Shown here: positions 27,386 to 37,007 of the stretch, piece after piece
How positions within the stretch are numbered: the first letter of the stretch is position 1
Layout of the letters: each line of letters begins with the position of its first letter
Source of the DNA: Variovorax sp. PBS-H4
Lineage (GTDB): Bacteria > Pseudomonadota > Gammaproteobacteria > Burkholderiales > Burkholderiaceae_C
Length of the DNA: 64,000 bases
NCBI RefSeq assembly: GCF_901827205.1
Contig: NZ_LR594675.1
Location: forward strand, 4,216,001-4,280,000
Reading direction: 5' to 3'
Notes under the pieces: generated by a model
What the model saw: the letters and a program-made list of their open reading frames with translations, nothing else
Database searches by the model: none
What the model was told of the DNA's origin: nothing
Position numbers and translations under genes: made by a program

Positions 27386-28516
27386 TCAACGCCGCGCCGG
27401 GTGCAACACCACGGTGCGCCGCTGCGCCATGCGCTCGGCGGCGTTGGTCCGGTCCTTCACGTCTCCGGCCAGCTGGCCGCAGGCCGCGTCGATGTCGTCG
27501 CCGCGAGTCTTGCGCACCGTGGTTACGAGGCCGGCTTCGCTCAGAAGCCGGGCGAAGGCGAGCACGCGCGGCTGCGGCGAGCGCAGCAGCCCGGAGGCCG
27601 GGAAGGGATTGAAAGGGATCAGGTTGAATTTGCAGGAGACGCCCTGCGAGCGCACCAGCTCGACCAGTTGCCGCGCATGCTCGGGCTGATCGTTCACGCC
27701 GTCGAGCATGCAGTACTCGAAGGTGATGAAGTCGCGCGGTGCATGCGCCAGGTAGCGCTGGCACGCCTCCAGCAGTTCGGCCAGCGGATATTTGCGGTTG
27801 AGCGGCACCAGGTCGTTGCGCAATGCATCGTTGGGCGCATGCAGCGACACCGCCAGCGCCACTGGGCAATCGGTTCCCAGCCGGTCCATCATGGGGACCA
27901 CGCCGGAGGTCGAGACCGTCACCCGGCGGCGCGACAGCCCGTAGGCGTTGTCGTCCAGCATGGTGCGCAAGGCCGGCACCAGGGCGGCGTAGTTCTGCAG
28001 CGGCTCGCCCATGCCCATCATCACGACGTTGGAGATGACGCGCCCTTCCTGGTCATGGCTGCGTTTCAGATGCTTGCGCAGGAAGTGCTCGGCAAACCAC
28101 AGCTGGGCCACGATTTCGCCGCTGCTCAGGTTGCGGCTGAATCCCTGGTGGCCGGTGGAGCAGAACCGGCAGCCCACCGCGCAGCCGGCCTGGGACGACA
28201 CGCACAGCGTGCCGCGGTCGTCCTCGGGGATGAACACGGCCTCGACCGCGTTGCCGTCACCGACATCGAACAGCCACTTGATGGTGCCGTCGGCTGATTC
28301 CTGCTGGGTGATGACAGGCAACGCCTCGATGTGCGCGCTGCCCGCCAGCTTCTCGCGCAGCGACTTGGCGAGATCGGTCATCTGGGCGAAGTTGCTGGCA
28401 CCGCGCTGGTGAATCCAGCGGAACAGCTGCGTGGCGCGGAAACGCTTCTCGCCGAGCCTTTCGCAGAACGCGGCCAGCCCCTCGAGATCGAAGTCGAGCA
28501 GGTTGGCCGTGGTCAT
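27386..28516 (-). CDS. rlmN: Dual-specificity 23S rRNA/tRNA methyltransferase RlmN
   Basis: A 376-residue radical-SAM enzyme that methylates C2 of A2503 in 23S rRNA and A37 in some tRNAs. The cluster motif is Cys112-x3-Cys116-x2-Cys119 (CAVGCRFC). The methyl-carrier cysteine is in the late DIDAACGQL motif. Length and order (ndk-rlmN-pilF) are standard. It starts 21 bp after ndk. Confidence 0.96.
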   Translation of the reverse strand: MTTANLLDFDLEGLAAFCERLGEKRFRATQLFRWIHQRGASNFAQMTDLAKSLREKLAGSAHIEALPVITQQESADGTIKWLFDVGDGNAVEAVFIPEDDRGTLCVSSQAGCAVGCRFCSTGHQGFSRNLSSGEIVAQLWFAEHFLRKHLKRSHDQEGRVISNVVMMGMGEPLQNYAALVPALRTMLDDNAYGLSRRRVTVSTSGVVPMMDRLGTDCPVALAVSLHAPNDALRNDLVPLNRKYPLAELLEACQRYLAHAPRDFITFEYCMLDGVNDQPEHARQLVELVRSQGVSCKFNLIPFNPFPASGLLRSPQPRVLAFARLLSEAGLVTTVRKTRGDDIDAACGQLAGDVKDRTNAAERMAQRRTVVLHPARR

Positions 28517-28537
28517 TGCGCGGACGGAGGCTCCGCG

Positions 28538-28957
28538 TCAGCGGGCCTTGAGCTCGGGAAAGAAGAAGGCGATTTCGACCTTTGCCGTTTCGGCGGCGTC
28601 CGAGCCATGGACGGCGTTGGCATCGATGCTGTCCGCGAAGTCGGCGCGGATGGTGCCGGGGGCTGCCTTCTTGGGGTCGGTGGCGCCCATCAGGTCGCGG
28701 TTCTTGGCGATTGCATCCTCGCCCTCGAGGGCCTGCACGAACACGGGACCCGAGATCATGAAGCTGACCAGATCCTTGAAGAAGGGGCGCTCCTTGTGCA
28801 CCGCGTAGAACTGCTCGGCGTCTGCCTGCGACAGCTGCACCAGCTTGGCAGCGATGATCTTGAGGCCGGCGGCCTCGAAGCGGGAGACGATCTTGCCGAT
28901 GACGTTCTTCGCCACGGCGTCGGGTTTGATGATGGAGAGGGTGCGTTCGATGGCCAT
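28538..28957 (-). CDS. ndk: Nucleoside diphosphate kinase
   Basis: A 139-residue enzyme that balances nucleoside triphosphate pools by ping-pong phosphate transfer. The phosphorylated His117 is in NAVHGSDA, and the N-terminal ERTLSIIKPDAV is diagnostic. The start at 28957 gives the normal length. A -10-like TAAAAT lies on the minus strand at 29046-29041, about 85 bp upstream. Ndk is the first gene of the long minus-strand housekeeping block. Confidence 0.97.
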   Translation of the reverse strand: MAIERTLSIIKPDAVAKNVIGKIVSRFEAAGLKIIAAKLVQLSQADAEQFYAVHKERPFFKDLVSFMISGPVFVQALEGEDAIAKNRDLMGATDPKKAAPGTIRADFADSIDANAVHGSDAAETAKVEIAFFFPELKAR

Positions 28958-29040
28958 TGAAGTGCTTTCTTGAGTGCTTGGATTTTGATGAGTTCCGTCA
29001 AGCCGCAGCGACAGGCTGCGCTCCCTTGACAAAGCCTCTG

Positions 29041-29046
29041 ATTTTA
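29041..29046 (-). promoter_or_regulatory. Candidate -10 element for the ndk transcript
   Basis: TAAAAT on the minus strand, close to the TATAAT consensus and unusual in this GC-rich context. No good -35 is seen 17 bp upstream. The 3' hairpin of rluB lies just upstream. Confidence 0.4.
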
Positions 29047-29062
29047 ACCGGCGCGGCCAGCA

Positions 29063-29079
29063 GCGCCCGTGACGGGCGC
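29063..29079. terminator. Hairpin downstream of rluB
   Basis: Perfect 7-bp stem GCGCCCG/CGGGCGC with a 3-nt loop, about 30 nt after the rluB stop codon. No T-tract follows, so termination is uncertain; it may protect the 3' end of the message instead. Confidence 0.45.
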
Positions 29080-29107
29080 GTGAATGAACCTCGCGCGATC
29101 GCGCGAT

Positions 29108-30855
29108 TCAGCGGCCGCGGCGCCGCCCGCCGCCCTGCCCGCCGAAATTGCCGCCCGAGGGCCCTCCCCCGCCGCTGCGGCGGGGACCCGCGCGCTGCTC
29201 CTTGCGTTGACGCGAGAAGCTGTCGGCGCCGATATAGCCGAGGGAGGTTTTCATCGGATCGGGCTGGCTGTTGCCGCCGCCGCCGCCTCCCGGAGCCCGG
29301 TCGTCGCGCTTGCCGCCCTGGCGGTTGCGGCGGGCCTGTCCCTGCCCCGGTCCTTGCGGAGCGCCGCCGTTGCCGCCGCGGCCGCGGGCGTTGGGACCGC
29401 TGGTCAGGGGATTCGGGATCGGCGGCTCGCGGCCCTCGGCCTGGGCACCGCCGCCGCTGCGGTTGCCGCGGCGCTTGCGATTGCGGTTGTTGCGCCCGCC
29501 GCCGTCCTGGCCGCTGCCCTTCGGGCCGGGCGCGCCTCGTGCGGGGCGCTCTGCGCCCACCGCCTGGAACAGCGCGCGGATGTCGCGCTCGTCCAGCTCC
29601 ATCCAGGCGCCGCGCTTCAGGCCGCGCGGCAGCACCATGGCGCCGTAGCGGATGCGGATCAGGCGGCTGACCGCGTGGCCTACCGATTCGAAGAGGCGGC
29701 GCACCTCGCGGTTGCGGCCCTCGGAAATGGTGACGCGGTACCAGCAGTTCGAACCTTCGCCACCACCGTCCTCGATGGTGCCGAAATGCGCCATGCCGTC
29801 GTCGAGGCGCACGCCTTCGAGCAGGCGCTGCTTCTCATCGTTGCTCAATGCGCCCAGCACACGGACCGCGTACTCGCGCTCCAGGCCGAAGCGCGGATGC
29901 ATCAACTGGTTGGCGAGCTCGCCGGAGCTCGTGAAGAGCAGCAGGCCCTCGGTGTTGAGATCAAGCCGCCCGACCGACTGCCACTTGCCCTGCGGCAGGC
30001 GCGGCAGCTTTCGGAATACGGTGGGGCGGTTCTGCGGATCGTCGTGTGTGACGACCTCGCCGACCGGCTTGTGGTAGGCGATCACGCGCGCCGGTGGCGG
30101 CGCGATGCGGTAGCGGATGGGCTTGCCGTTGAGCTTGACCTGGTCGCCGAACTGGATGCGCTGGCCGATGTGGGCCGGCTCGTTGTTGACCGAGATGCGC
30201 CCCTGCAGAATGAGCTGTTCCATCTCGAGTCGGGAGCCGAGGCCAGCCTGCGCCAGCACCTTGTGCAGCTTCGGAGAGTCGGCCTCGGGCAGCAGCACGC
30301 GCTTGAGCGGCGGCACCTCGGGACTGTCCTCGTCGGCGTCGAACTGGCCCGAGACGACGTCGACGAAGCGGATCGGCTCGGGCGGCGGCGCATTGCGCTG
30401 CTCGCGCTCGGCGGCACGGCGAGCGCGATCCAGGTCGTCTTCCTCCTCGTCCGGCTCGTCCTCTTCTTCCTCGTCCTCATCGGTGGCCCGGTCAGCCACC
30501 GGCACCTGGGGTTGGGACGCAGGTGGTGCCTCCACGGCAGCGTCTGGCGCCGCCGGCACTGCTGGCGCAACCGACATTGCTGGCACATCCGGCAGATCCA
30601 CATCCGCTGCGCTCGGTTCACTCGGTGCGCCCGGTGCAACCAGCACGACCGGCGCGGCGGCATCGTCGGTCTCCGCGGGCAAGACCTGCGCAGCCGGCTT
30701 GCGACGGGGCGCCCTGCGCTTGCGCGGCGCCGCTGCGGCCGCTTCGCCCTCGGGTTCGGTGCTGGCTTCGGCGGGCTGCGCAGAAGACGCCGCCAGTTCT
30801 TCCTCGGACACGGGTCCGGGCGGCAGCATCGCTGCGTCTTGAGGATCGGATGGGC

Positions 30856-30859
<4 letters not shown>
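29108..30859 (-). CDS. rluB: 23S rRNA pseudouridine synthase RluB with long disordered flanks
   Basis: A 583-residue enzyme, about twice the usual RluB length. Residues 1-190 are acidic, Ala/Pro-rich and probably disordered, with a run of Asp/Glu near 128-142. An S4 RNA-binding domain (about 196-245) and the synthase domain follow, with catalytic Asp300 in GRLDLNTEGLLLF. From about 440 to the end is a Gly/Arg/Asn-rich tail like RGG boxes. It should make pseudouridine 2605 in 23S rRNA. RluE/RluF-type specificity cannot be excluded. It overlaps scpB by 4 bp. Confidence 0.88.
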
Positions 30860-31779
<920 letters not shown>

Positions 31780-31880
31780 GGTTCGCGGTATCCGGGAAAA
31801 GGCGCCTTGCAGACGCTTGTTTTTCAGAAGGATGGAAGAAGCGCTGCCGGCTCTCGGGCCATGGACAGCGAAGCCGGCAT

Positions 31881-31901
31881 CGAGGGCCGGCGCGGCCCTC
31901 G
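31881..31901. terminator. Strong hairpin just after rluD
   Basis: Perfect 8-bp stem CGAGGGCC/GGCCCTCG with a 5-nt loop, 5 bp beyond the rluD stop codon. It lacks a T-tract, so it may be a weak terminator or a 3'-end stabiliser between rluD and scpB. Confidence 0.5.
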
Positions 31902-31906
31902 GGCCG

Positions 31907-32932
31907 TCAGGCGCGATTGTAATCCAGCCCCCAGGCCTGCATAGCCTGCACCAGATCAGGAGGCGGCACGGACTGAAACTCCATCGGGGCACCAGTGACC
32001 GGATGCGCGAAGGCAAGCCTGAAAGCATGCAAGGCCTGTCGCGCGAGTCCTGCCGCGGCGAGGCCGCCATAGAGCGTGTCCCCCACCAGCGGATGTCCGA
32101 TGGAAGCCATGTGCACGCGGATCTGGTGCGTACGCCCGGTCTCCAGCGTGCAGCGCACGGTGCAGCCCTGATCGTTGCTGTCCAGGGCTTCGATCAGTGT
32201 GCGCGCCGGCTTTCCGGAATGGCGCTCGAGGTCGACCACCGCCATGCGCAACCGGTTGCGCGGATCGCGGCCGATCGCTGCGTCCACATGGCGCGCGGCG
32301 GCACCTTGCCAGCTGCGGTGCGCGAGTGCGAGGTACTGGCGCTTGACTTCGCGGGCGGCGATGAGCGCCACCAGCGCATCCATCGCTGCACGGCTGCGCG
32401 CCACCACCATGAGGCCGCTGGTGTCACGGTCCAGCCGATGGACGATGCCCGCGCGGGGCAGCAGCGCAGCACGCGAATCGATCGCCAGCAGCCCGTTGAG
32501 CAGCGTGCCGCTCCAATGGCCGGGGGCCGGATGGACGACCAGGCCCGCCGGCTTGTCGATGACGCGCAGGTGCTCGTCTTCGTGTACCACCGTGATCGGC
32601 ATGTGCTCCGGTTTGAAGGCCTGGCTCTGCGGCGTCGGCCGCAGCTCGATGCTGCCGATCTCGCCGGCATGGACCGTGGCGGCGGCCTTGGTGGCGACGC
32701 GATGCTGGATCGCGACAGCGCCCGCCTCGATCAGCTGCTGCAGGTAGCTGCGCGAGAACTCGGGCACCAGCGCCGCCAGTGCGCGGTCGAGACGCTGCCC
32801 GTGCTGCGCTTCGTGGATCAGGAAGCTGCGGGTCTCGCTGGGCTCGGCCAGCTCGGCGCCCTCTTCTGGCTCGACCCCGTCCGGAGGCTCGCCCAGAGGG
32901 GTGGCCGATATAATTGAAGGCACTGTTTTCAC
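31907..32932 (-). CDS. rluD: 23S rRNA pseudouridine synthase RluD
   Basis: A 341-residue pseudouridine synthase for positions 1911, 1915 and 1917 of 23S rRNA helix 69. An N-terminal S4 domain (LDRALAALVPEFSRSYLQQLIEAGAV) precedes the catalytic domain with Asp in HRLDRDTSGLMVVAR and the late GRTHQIRVHM motif. I choose the GTG at 32932 as start, with a second GTG at 32923. The start is only 14 bp from divergent bamD, the conserved arrangement. Confidence 0.93.
   Translation of the reverse strand: MKTVPSIISATPLGEPPDGVEPEEGAELAEPSETRSFLIHEAQHGQRLDRALAALVPEFSRSYLQQLIEAGAVAIQHRVATKAAATVHAGEIGSIELRPTPQSQAFKPEHMPITVVHEDEHLRVIDKPAGLVVHPAPGHWSGTLLNGLLAIDSRAALLPRAGIVHRLDRDTSGLMVVARSRAAMDALVALIAAREVKRQYLALAHRSWQGAAARHVDAAIGRDPRNRLRMAVVDLERHSGKPARTLIEALDSNDQGCTVRCTLETGRTHQIRVHMASIGHPLVGDTLYGGLAAAGLARQALHAFRLAFAHPVTGAPMEFQSVPPPDLVQAMQAWGLDYNRA
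32909..32914 (+). promoter_or_regulatory. Consensus -10 box for bamD
   Basis: Perfect TATAAT in a GC-rich setting, 33 bp upstream of the bamD start, with a predicted transcript start near 32921. No good -35 is visible. It lies inside the first codons of rluD on the other strand. Confidence 0.5.
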
Positions 32933-32946
32933 GAAAGCCTGATGTG

Positions 32947-33756
32947 ATGAGTCGCGCCAAATTATCGGTTGTCCCCGCCTGGCTGGCCTTGTGCTCGGCC
33001 GCATGGCTGGTGGCCGGCTGCTCGTCGACCTCGACCGACAAGACGGCGAACTGGAGTCCCAACCGCATCTACTCCGAAGCGAAGGAGGAAGCGGACTCCG
33101 GCGCCTACGACAAGGCCGTCCCCCTGTTCGAAAAGCTCGAGGGCCGCGCCGCCGGCACGCCGCTCGCGCAGCAGGCGCAACTGGACAAGGCCTTTGCACA
33201 ATACAAGTCTGGCGAGAAGGCGGCCGCCATCGCGACCCTCGACCGGTTCATGAAGCTGCATCCGGCCAGCCCGGCGATGGATTACGCGATCTATCTTAAG
33301 GGCGTGATCAACTTCAACGACGATCTCGGCATGTTCGCCTGGCTCACGCGGCAGGACCTGTCCGAGCGCGATCAAAAGGCGGCCAAGGAATCGTTCGAAG
33401 CGTTCAAGGAATTGGCCACCCGTTTCCCCGACTCACGCTACACGCCCGATGCGCGCCAGCGCATGAACTACATCGTCAACTCGCTGGCCCAGTACGAGGT
33501 GCACGTTGCGCGCTACTACTACACGCGCGGTGCCTACCTGGCGGCCATCAACCGTGCACAGCTCGCGCTGGCCGACTATCGCGAAGTGCCGGCGCTCGAG
33601 GAGGCGCTCTACATCATGGTCCAGTCGTACGACGCGCTCGGCATGACCGATCTGCGCGACGACGCGAAACGCGTGCTCACGACCAACTATCCCAAGAGCG
33701 AGTACCTGGCGCGCGGTTTCCGCGGCAAGGACGACCCGTGGTGGAAGCTCTGGTAG
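32947..33756 (+). CDS. bamD: Outer membrane assembly lipoprotein BamD
   Basis: A 269-residue essential lipoprotein of the BAM complex. The signal peptide ends in the lipobox LVAGC, followed by five TPR units (YSEAKEEADSGAYDKAVPLFEKLEG first). The C-terminal RGKDDPWWKLW is typical of betaproteobacterial BamD. The ATG at 32947 is used; earlier TTG and GTG codons in frame add nothing to the signal peptide. It is divergent from rluD and followed by a bidirectional terminator. Confidence 0.94.
   Translation: MSRAKLSVVPAWLALCSAAWLVAGCSSTSTDKTANWSPNRIYSEAKEEADSGAYDKAVPLFEKLEGRAAGTPLAQQAQLDKAFAQYKSGEKAAAIATLDRFMKLHPASPAMDYAIYLKGVINFNDDLGMFAWLTRQDLSERDQKAAKESFEAFKELATRFPDSRYTPDARQRMNYIVNSLAQYEVHVARYYYTRGAYLAAINRAQLALADYREVPALEEALYIMVQSYDALGMTDLRDDAKRVLTTNYPKSEYLARGFRGKDDPWWKLW
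32961..32966 (-). promoter_or_regulatory. Candidate -10 box for rluD inside bamD
   Basis: GATAAT on the minus strand, about 29 bp upstream of the rluD start. It lies within the bamD signal-peptide codons. The -35 region is weak. Confidence 0.35.
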
Positions 33757-33765
33757 CGAAGCGAG

Positions 33766-33790
33766 AAAAAGGCCCGATTCGGGCCTTTTT
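33766..33790. terminator. Bidirectional terminator between bamD and dinG
   Basis: A5 tract, 6-bp stem GGCCCG/CGGGCC with an ATT loop, then a T5 tract and further T-rich sequence. It lies between two convergent genes and can serve both. Confidence 0.93.
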
Positions 33791-33795
33791 CTTTT

Positions 33796-35877
33796 TCAGG
33801 GCGTGACGAGCTCACGCAGCGCGGCCTCGAAAGCGGTCTCGTCGTCCAGCCGCCGCATGGGCGGCAAGGCGGACAGCAGCCGGCGCCCATAGCCCATGGC
33901 AACCAGCCGCGTGTCGCAGATCGCCAGCACGCCTCGGTCGCTCTCGCGCCGAATCAGGCGGCCAGCACCCTGCTTGAGCGCCACCGCGGCCTCCGGAAGC
34001 GAATACTCGCCGAAGGCGCTGCGGCCCTGCGACTCGAGGCGCTGCGAGCGCGCCTCGACCAGCGGATCGTTGGGTGGGGGAAAGGGCAACTTGTCGATGA
34101 CCACCAACTGCAGTGCGTCGCCGGGCGCGTCGAAGCCCTCCCAAAACGAGGCCGAGGCCACCAGCACGCAGCCCGCGCGCCCGTGCGAGGCGCCCTCTCG
34201 GAAGCGCTCCATCAGTACCCGCTTGGGCAGCTCGCCCTGCACCAGCACCTCAGGCCTGCGTGCCGGATCCATGGGCTCGAAGTGCTGGCGCATGGCGTCG
34301 CCGATGGTGCGCAGGGCGCGCAGCGTGGTCGTCAGCACCAGCGTGCGCCCACCCAGCACGGCTGCTCCCTGGGCGGCGAGCCGCGCCACCTGCACGCTGT
34401 GGGCCGGGTCGCTCGGCTTCGGAAACACGCGCGGGACGTAGAGCGCCGCCTGGCACGCATAGTCGAAGGGACTCTGCACGCGCAGCACTTCGGCGCTCTC
34501 AAGGCCGCAGGGTTCGGTGAACCACCGCAGCTTCGGGTCGTCGCCCAGCGTAGCCGAGGTGAACACCCAGGCGCGGCCCTGCTCCTGCGCATCGCCCTGC
34601 CCGGTCTTGAGGACCCGCGTGCGCACCGCCTCGGCGATGTCCAGCGGCGACTCGACCAGCCTCAGCTGCGTGCCCACGTCCACCCAGCGCACCGATTCCG
34701 GCGCGCAAGGCTTCGCGAAGCGCGCCGCGCGCTCGGCCAGCTGCTCGGCCCGCTCGTGCAGGCGCACGAAGTCGGGGGAGAGTTCGCTCACGGTGTCCAG
34801 GCCGCGCGCCGCTTCCGCAAAGGCGTGCTTCAGCGCCTCGAGCGCGGCTTGCCAGGTATCGGCCGGCACCCCGTCCGGTGCGGGGCCGGCCCAGCGCAGC
34901 TTGGTCCCCGGCCATTGCTTGCCGGCGGCCAGGCGCAGTTCCCGGGCGGCGTGCTCGGTCGCTCCAACCAGCTGCTGCCAGTCGACCAGGCCGCGCGCGT
35001 GCTGCAGGCCAGCGGCAAGCATGTCACGCGCGAAGTCCAGCGCCTGGCCGCTGCCCAACTGGGCGCCAAGAAACTGCACCCCGGTTTCGTTGAGCTGGTG
35101 GGCCTCATCGAATACCACCACACGCACGGTCGGCAGCAATTCGGCCATGCCCGACTCGCGCACCGCCAGGTCGGCAAAGAACAGATGATGGTTGATCACC
35201 ACGACATCGGCGGCCATGGCCTCGCGCCGGGCCAGGTTGACGTGGCAGGGCTTGAACTGCGGGCACTGGGCGCCCAGGCAGTTGTCGCGGGTGGAGGTGA
35301 CCAGCGGGATCAGCGGCGAGCGCTCGTCGAGGCCAGGCAACTCGGCCAGGTCGCCGGTGCGGGTGGCCTTGGACCATTGCTCGATCTTCGCCAGCGTGCG
35401 CAGGCTGCCGCGCTCCGGCAGGCTCGTGTCGTGGCGCGCCTGGTCGAGCCGGTGCAGGCAGAGGTAGCTGGCGCGTCCCTTGAGGAGCGCCGTGCGCAAT
35501 GGCAGCCCGAGCGCCTCGACCAGGCGCGGCAGGTCGCGGCCGAAGAGCTGGTCCTGCAGCGCCTTGGTGGCGGTCGACAGCAGCACGCGCTCGCCACTCA
35601 GCAGCGCCGGTACCAGGTACGAGAAGGTCTTGCCGACGCCGGTGCCGGCCTCCACCACCAGCACGCCGCCCTGGTCGATGGCACGGGCCACCGCCAGCGC
35701 CATCTGGGTCTGGCCCGAGCGTTCGCGAAACTGCTCGGCGGCCTGCGAGAGCACGCCGTCCTGGGCGAAGGCGGCCTGGACTTCGGCCGCGAGCTGGCCG
35801 TCTTCCCGGGGCGCGCGAACCGGCTCGACGGACGCCGTGTCCGCCTCGAAGTCTTCGGGCCAGTCGACGATCGACAT
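33796..35877 (-). CDS. ATP-dependent DNA helicase of the DinG/YoaA family
   Basis: A 693-residue superfamily 2 iron-sulphur helicase of the XPD type. Walker A EAGTGVGKT is at residues 76-84, the four cluster cysteines at 140, 200, 205 and 211, and the DEAH box at 257-260. Late motifs VLVASASFWEGFDAPG and GAGRLIRRESDRG are present. The length and order of motifs favour YoaA over long DinG. It probably unwinds forked or displaced DNA in repair. The start overlaps the preceding YdcH-like stop by 1 nt. Confidence 0.9.
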   Translation of the reverse strand: MSIVDWPEDFEADTASVEPVRAPREDGQLAAEVQAAFAQDGVLSQAAEQFRERSGQTQMALAVARAIDQGGVLVVEAGTGVGKTFSYLVPALLSGERVLLSTATKALQDQLFGRDLPRLVEALGLPLRTALLKGRASYLCLHRLDQARHDTSLPERGSLRTLAKIEQWSKATRTGDLAELPGLDERSPLIPLVTSTRDNCLGAQCPQFKPCHVNLARREAMAADVVVINHHLFFADLAVRESGMAELLPTVRVVVFDEAHQLNETGVQFLGAQLGSGQALDFARDMLAAGLQHARGLVDWQQLVGATEHAARELRLAAGKQWPGTKLRWAGPAPDGVPADTWQAALEALKHAFAEAARGLDTVSELSPDFVRLHERAEQLAERAARFAKPCAPESVRWVDVGTQLRLVESPLDIAEAVRTRVLKTGQGDAQEQGRAWVFTSATLGDDPKLRWFTEPCGLESAEVLRVQSPFDYACQAALYVPRVFPKPSDPAHSVQVARLAAQGAAVLGGRTLVLTTTLRALRTIGDAMRQHFEPMDPARRPEVLVQGELPKRVLMERFREGASHGRAGCVLVASASFWEGFDAPGDALQLVVIDKLPFPPPNDPLVEARSQRLESQGRSAFGEYSLPEAAVALKQGAGRLIRRESDRGVLAICDTRLVAMGYGRRLLSALPPMRRLDDETAFEAALRELVTP

Positions 35878-36083
35878 CAGGCAGGCTCTTGCGGGTCGAG
35901 CAGGCGCTCCAGCCGCGCAATGCAATCGCGCAGAAACAGCCGCTTCTTCTTCAGCCGGCGCAGCAGCAGATCGTCGCGCGGGGCGATGCTCTCCGCGAGC
36001 CGGTCGATGGTGGCATTCAGGTCTGCATGCTCCATGCGCAGGTCGATCAGCTGGCGAGAGAAGGAGTGGAGATTCAGGTCCAA
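35877..36083 (-). CDS. YdcH/DUF465 family small helical protein
   Basis: A 68-residue helical protein ending in LKKKRLFLRDCIARLERLL, matching the DUF465 (YdcH) family of short coiled-coil proteins of unknown role. No ATG precedes the family domain, and the best start is TTG at 36083 without a clear Shine-Dalgarno. The next ATG would remove the first helix. It overlaps the helicase start by 1 nt, so the two are probably coupled. Confidence 0.75.
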   Translation of the reverse strand: MDLNLHSFSRQLIDLRMEHADLNATIDRLAESIAPRDDLLLRRLKKKRLFLRDCIARLERLLDPQEPA

Positions 36084-36170
36084 GGGATGATGCGAAACGT
36101 GACGGAGTGCTTTCCGGCTTCGCTCTGGTTGACTCGATAATGTACGTCCTCGTTCCCACTCGCCAGACCC

Positions 36171-36986
36171 ATGCAGGACTCCGCCAGCACAGCCGCGCCA
36201 CCGACCCGAGGCTATCGGCTCGCAGCAGCGACCGGCCTCCACAAGGGAGACCGTCCGTACCAGCAGGACCAGGTCCTCGTGATGAACCACCCGCGGGTGG
36301 CGGGCTGCGTGCTCGGCGTGATCGCCGATGGGATGGGGGGCCGCAGCGGCGGGCGCAAGGCCTCGGACCAGGTGCTGATGACGGCGCGCCAGCTGTTTGC
36401 CCGCTACAAGCCGGGGCGCGATGAAGCGGTGCATGTGCTGCGGCAACTTCTCGAGGACGCCAACACCGTCATCAAGCTGACCGCCCTGTCCAGCGAGCAG
36501 GAGCCGCACAGCACCATGGCCGCCTTCCTGATGAATCCTGAGGGCGACTGCGCCTGGATCCATGCCGGCGACTCGCGCATCTATCACTTCCGGCGCGGGC
36601 AGTTGGTCAAGCGCACCAAGGACCACTCCTACGTGCAGGCGCTGGTGGACCGCGGCGAGATCAGCGAGGCAGAAGCCAACATCCACCCGCAAAGCAACAT
36701 CCTGCTCGGATGCCTGGGCATGAAGTCCATGCCGCCGCCGGTCGACATCCACCTCGTGCCCAAGCTGGAGCCCGACGATCTGTTGTTGGCCTGCAGCGAC
36801 GGGCTCTGGCACTACTTCACGCCGGAGGAGATGGGCCGCGTACTGGCCGACCAATCGCCGCGCAGCGCCGCAGAGCTGCTGGTGGCCGAGGCACGCAAGC
36901 GCGCCCGCGGAACCGGCGACAACATTTCGCTGGCCATCCTCAAGCTCGAAGCGCTTCCCGACCCGCACGAAGCCGAAGAAGACTGA
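36171..36986 (+). CDS. PP2C family protein serine/threonine phosphatase
   Basis: A 271-residue metal-dependent phosphatase. All key motifs are present: RPYQQDQ near residue 28, IADGMGGRSGG near 51, AGDSRIY near 131, ACSDGL near 207 and GTGDNIS near 247. The binding aspartates are therefore conserved and it should be active. It has no sensor, membrane or GAF domain. No kinase lies beside it. It is divergent from the YdcH/helicase pair. Confidence 0.9.
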   Translation: MQDSASTAAPPTRGYRLAAATGLHKGDRPYQQDQVLVMNHPRVAGCVLGVIADGMGGRSGGRKASDQVLMTARQLFARYKPGRDEAVHVLRQLLEDANTVIKLTALSSEQEPHSTMAAFLMNPEGDCAWIHAGDSRIYHFRRGQLVKRTKDHSYVQALVDRGEISEAEANIHPQSNILLGCLGMKSMPPPVDIHLVPKLEPDDLLLACSDGLWHYFTPEEMGRVLADQSPRSAAELLVAEARKRARGTGDNISLAILKLEALPDPHEAEED

Positions 36987-37007
36987 AGAACGCCCGCGTG
37001 CCCCCGT

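Noticed and set aside
33796..35877. DinG helicase as part of a CRISPR or defence island
   Set aside because: No repeats, cas genes or other defence genes lie nearby, and the neighbours are housekeeping genes.
36128..36150. TTGACT as -35 of the PP2C phosphatase gene
   Set aside because: No acceptable -10 element lies at 16-18 bp.
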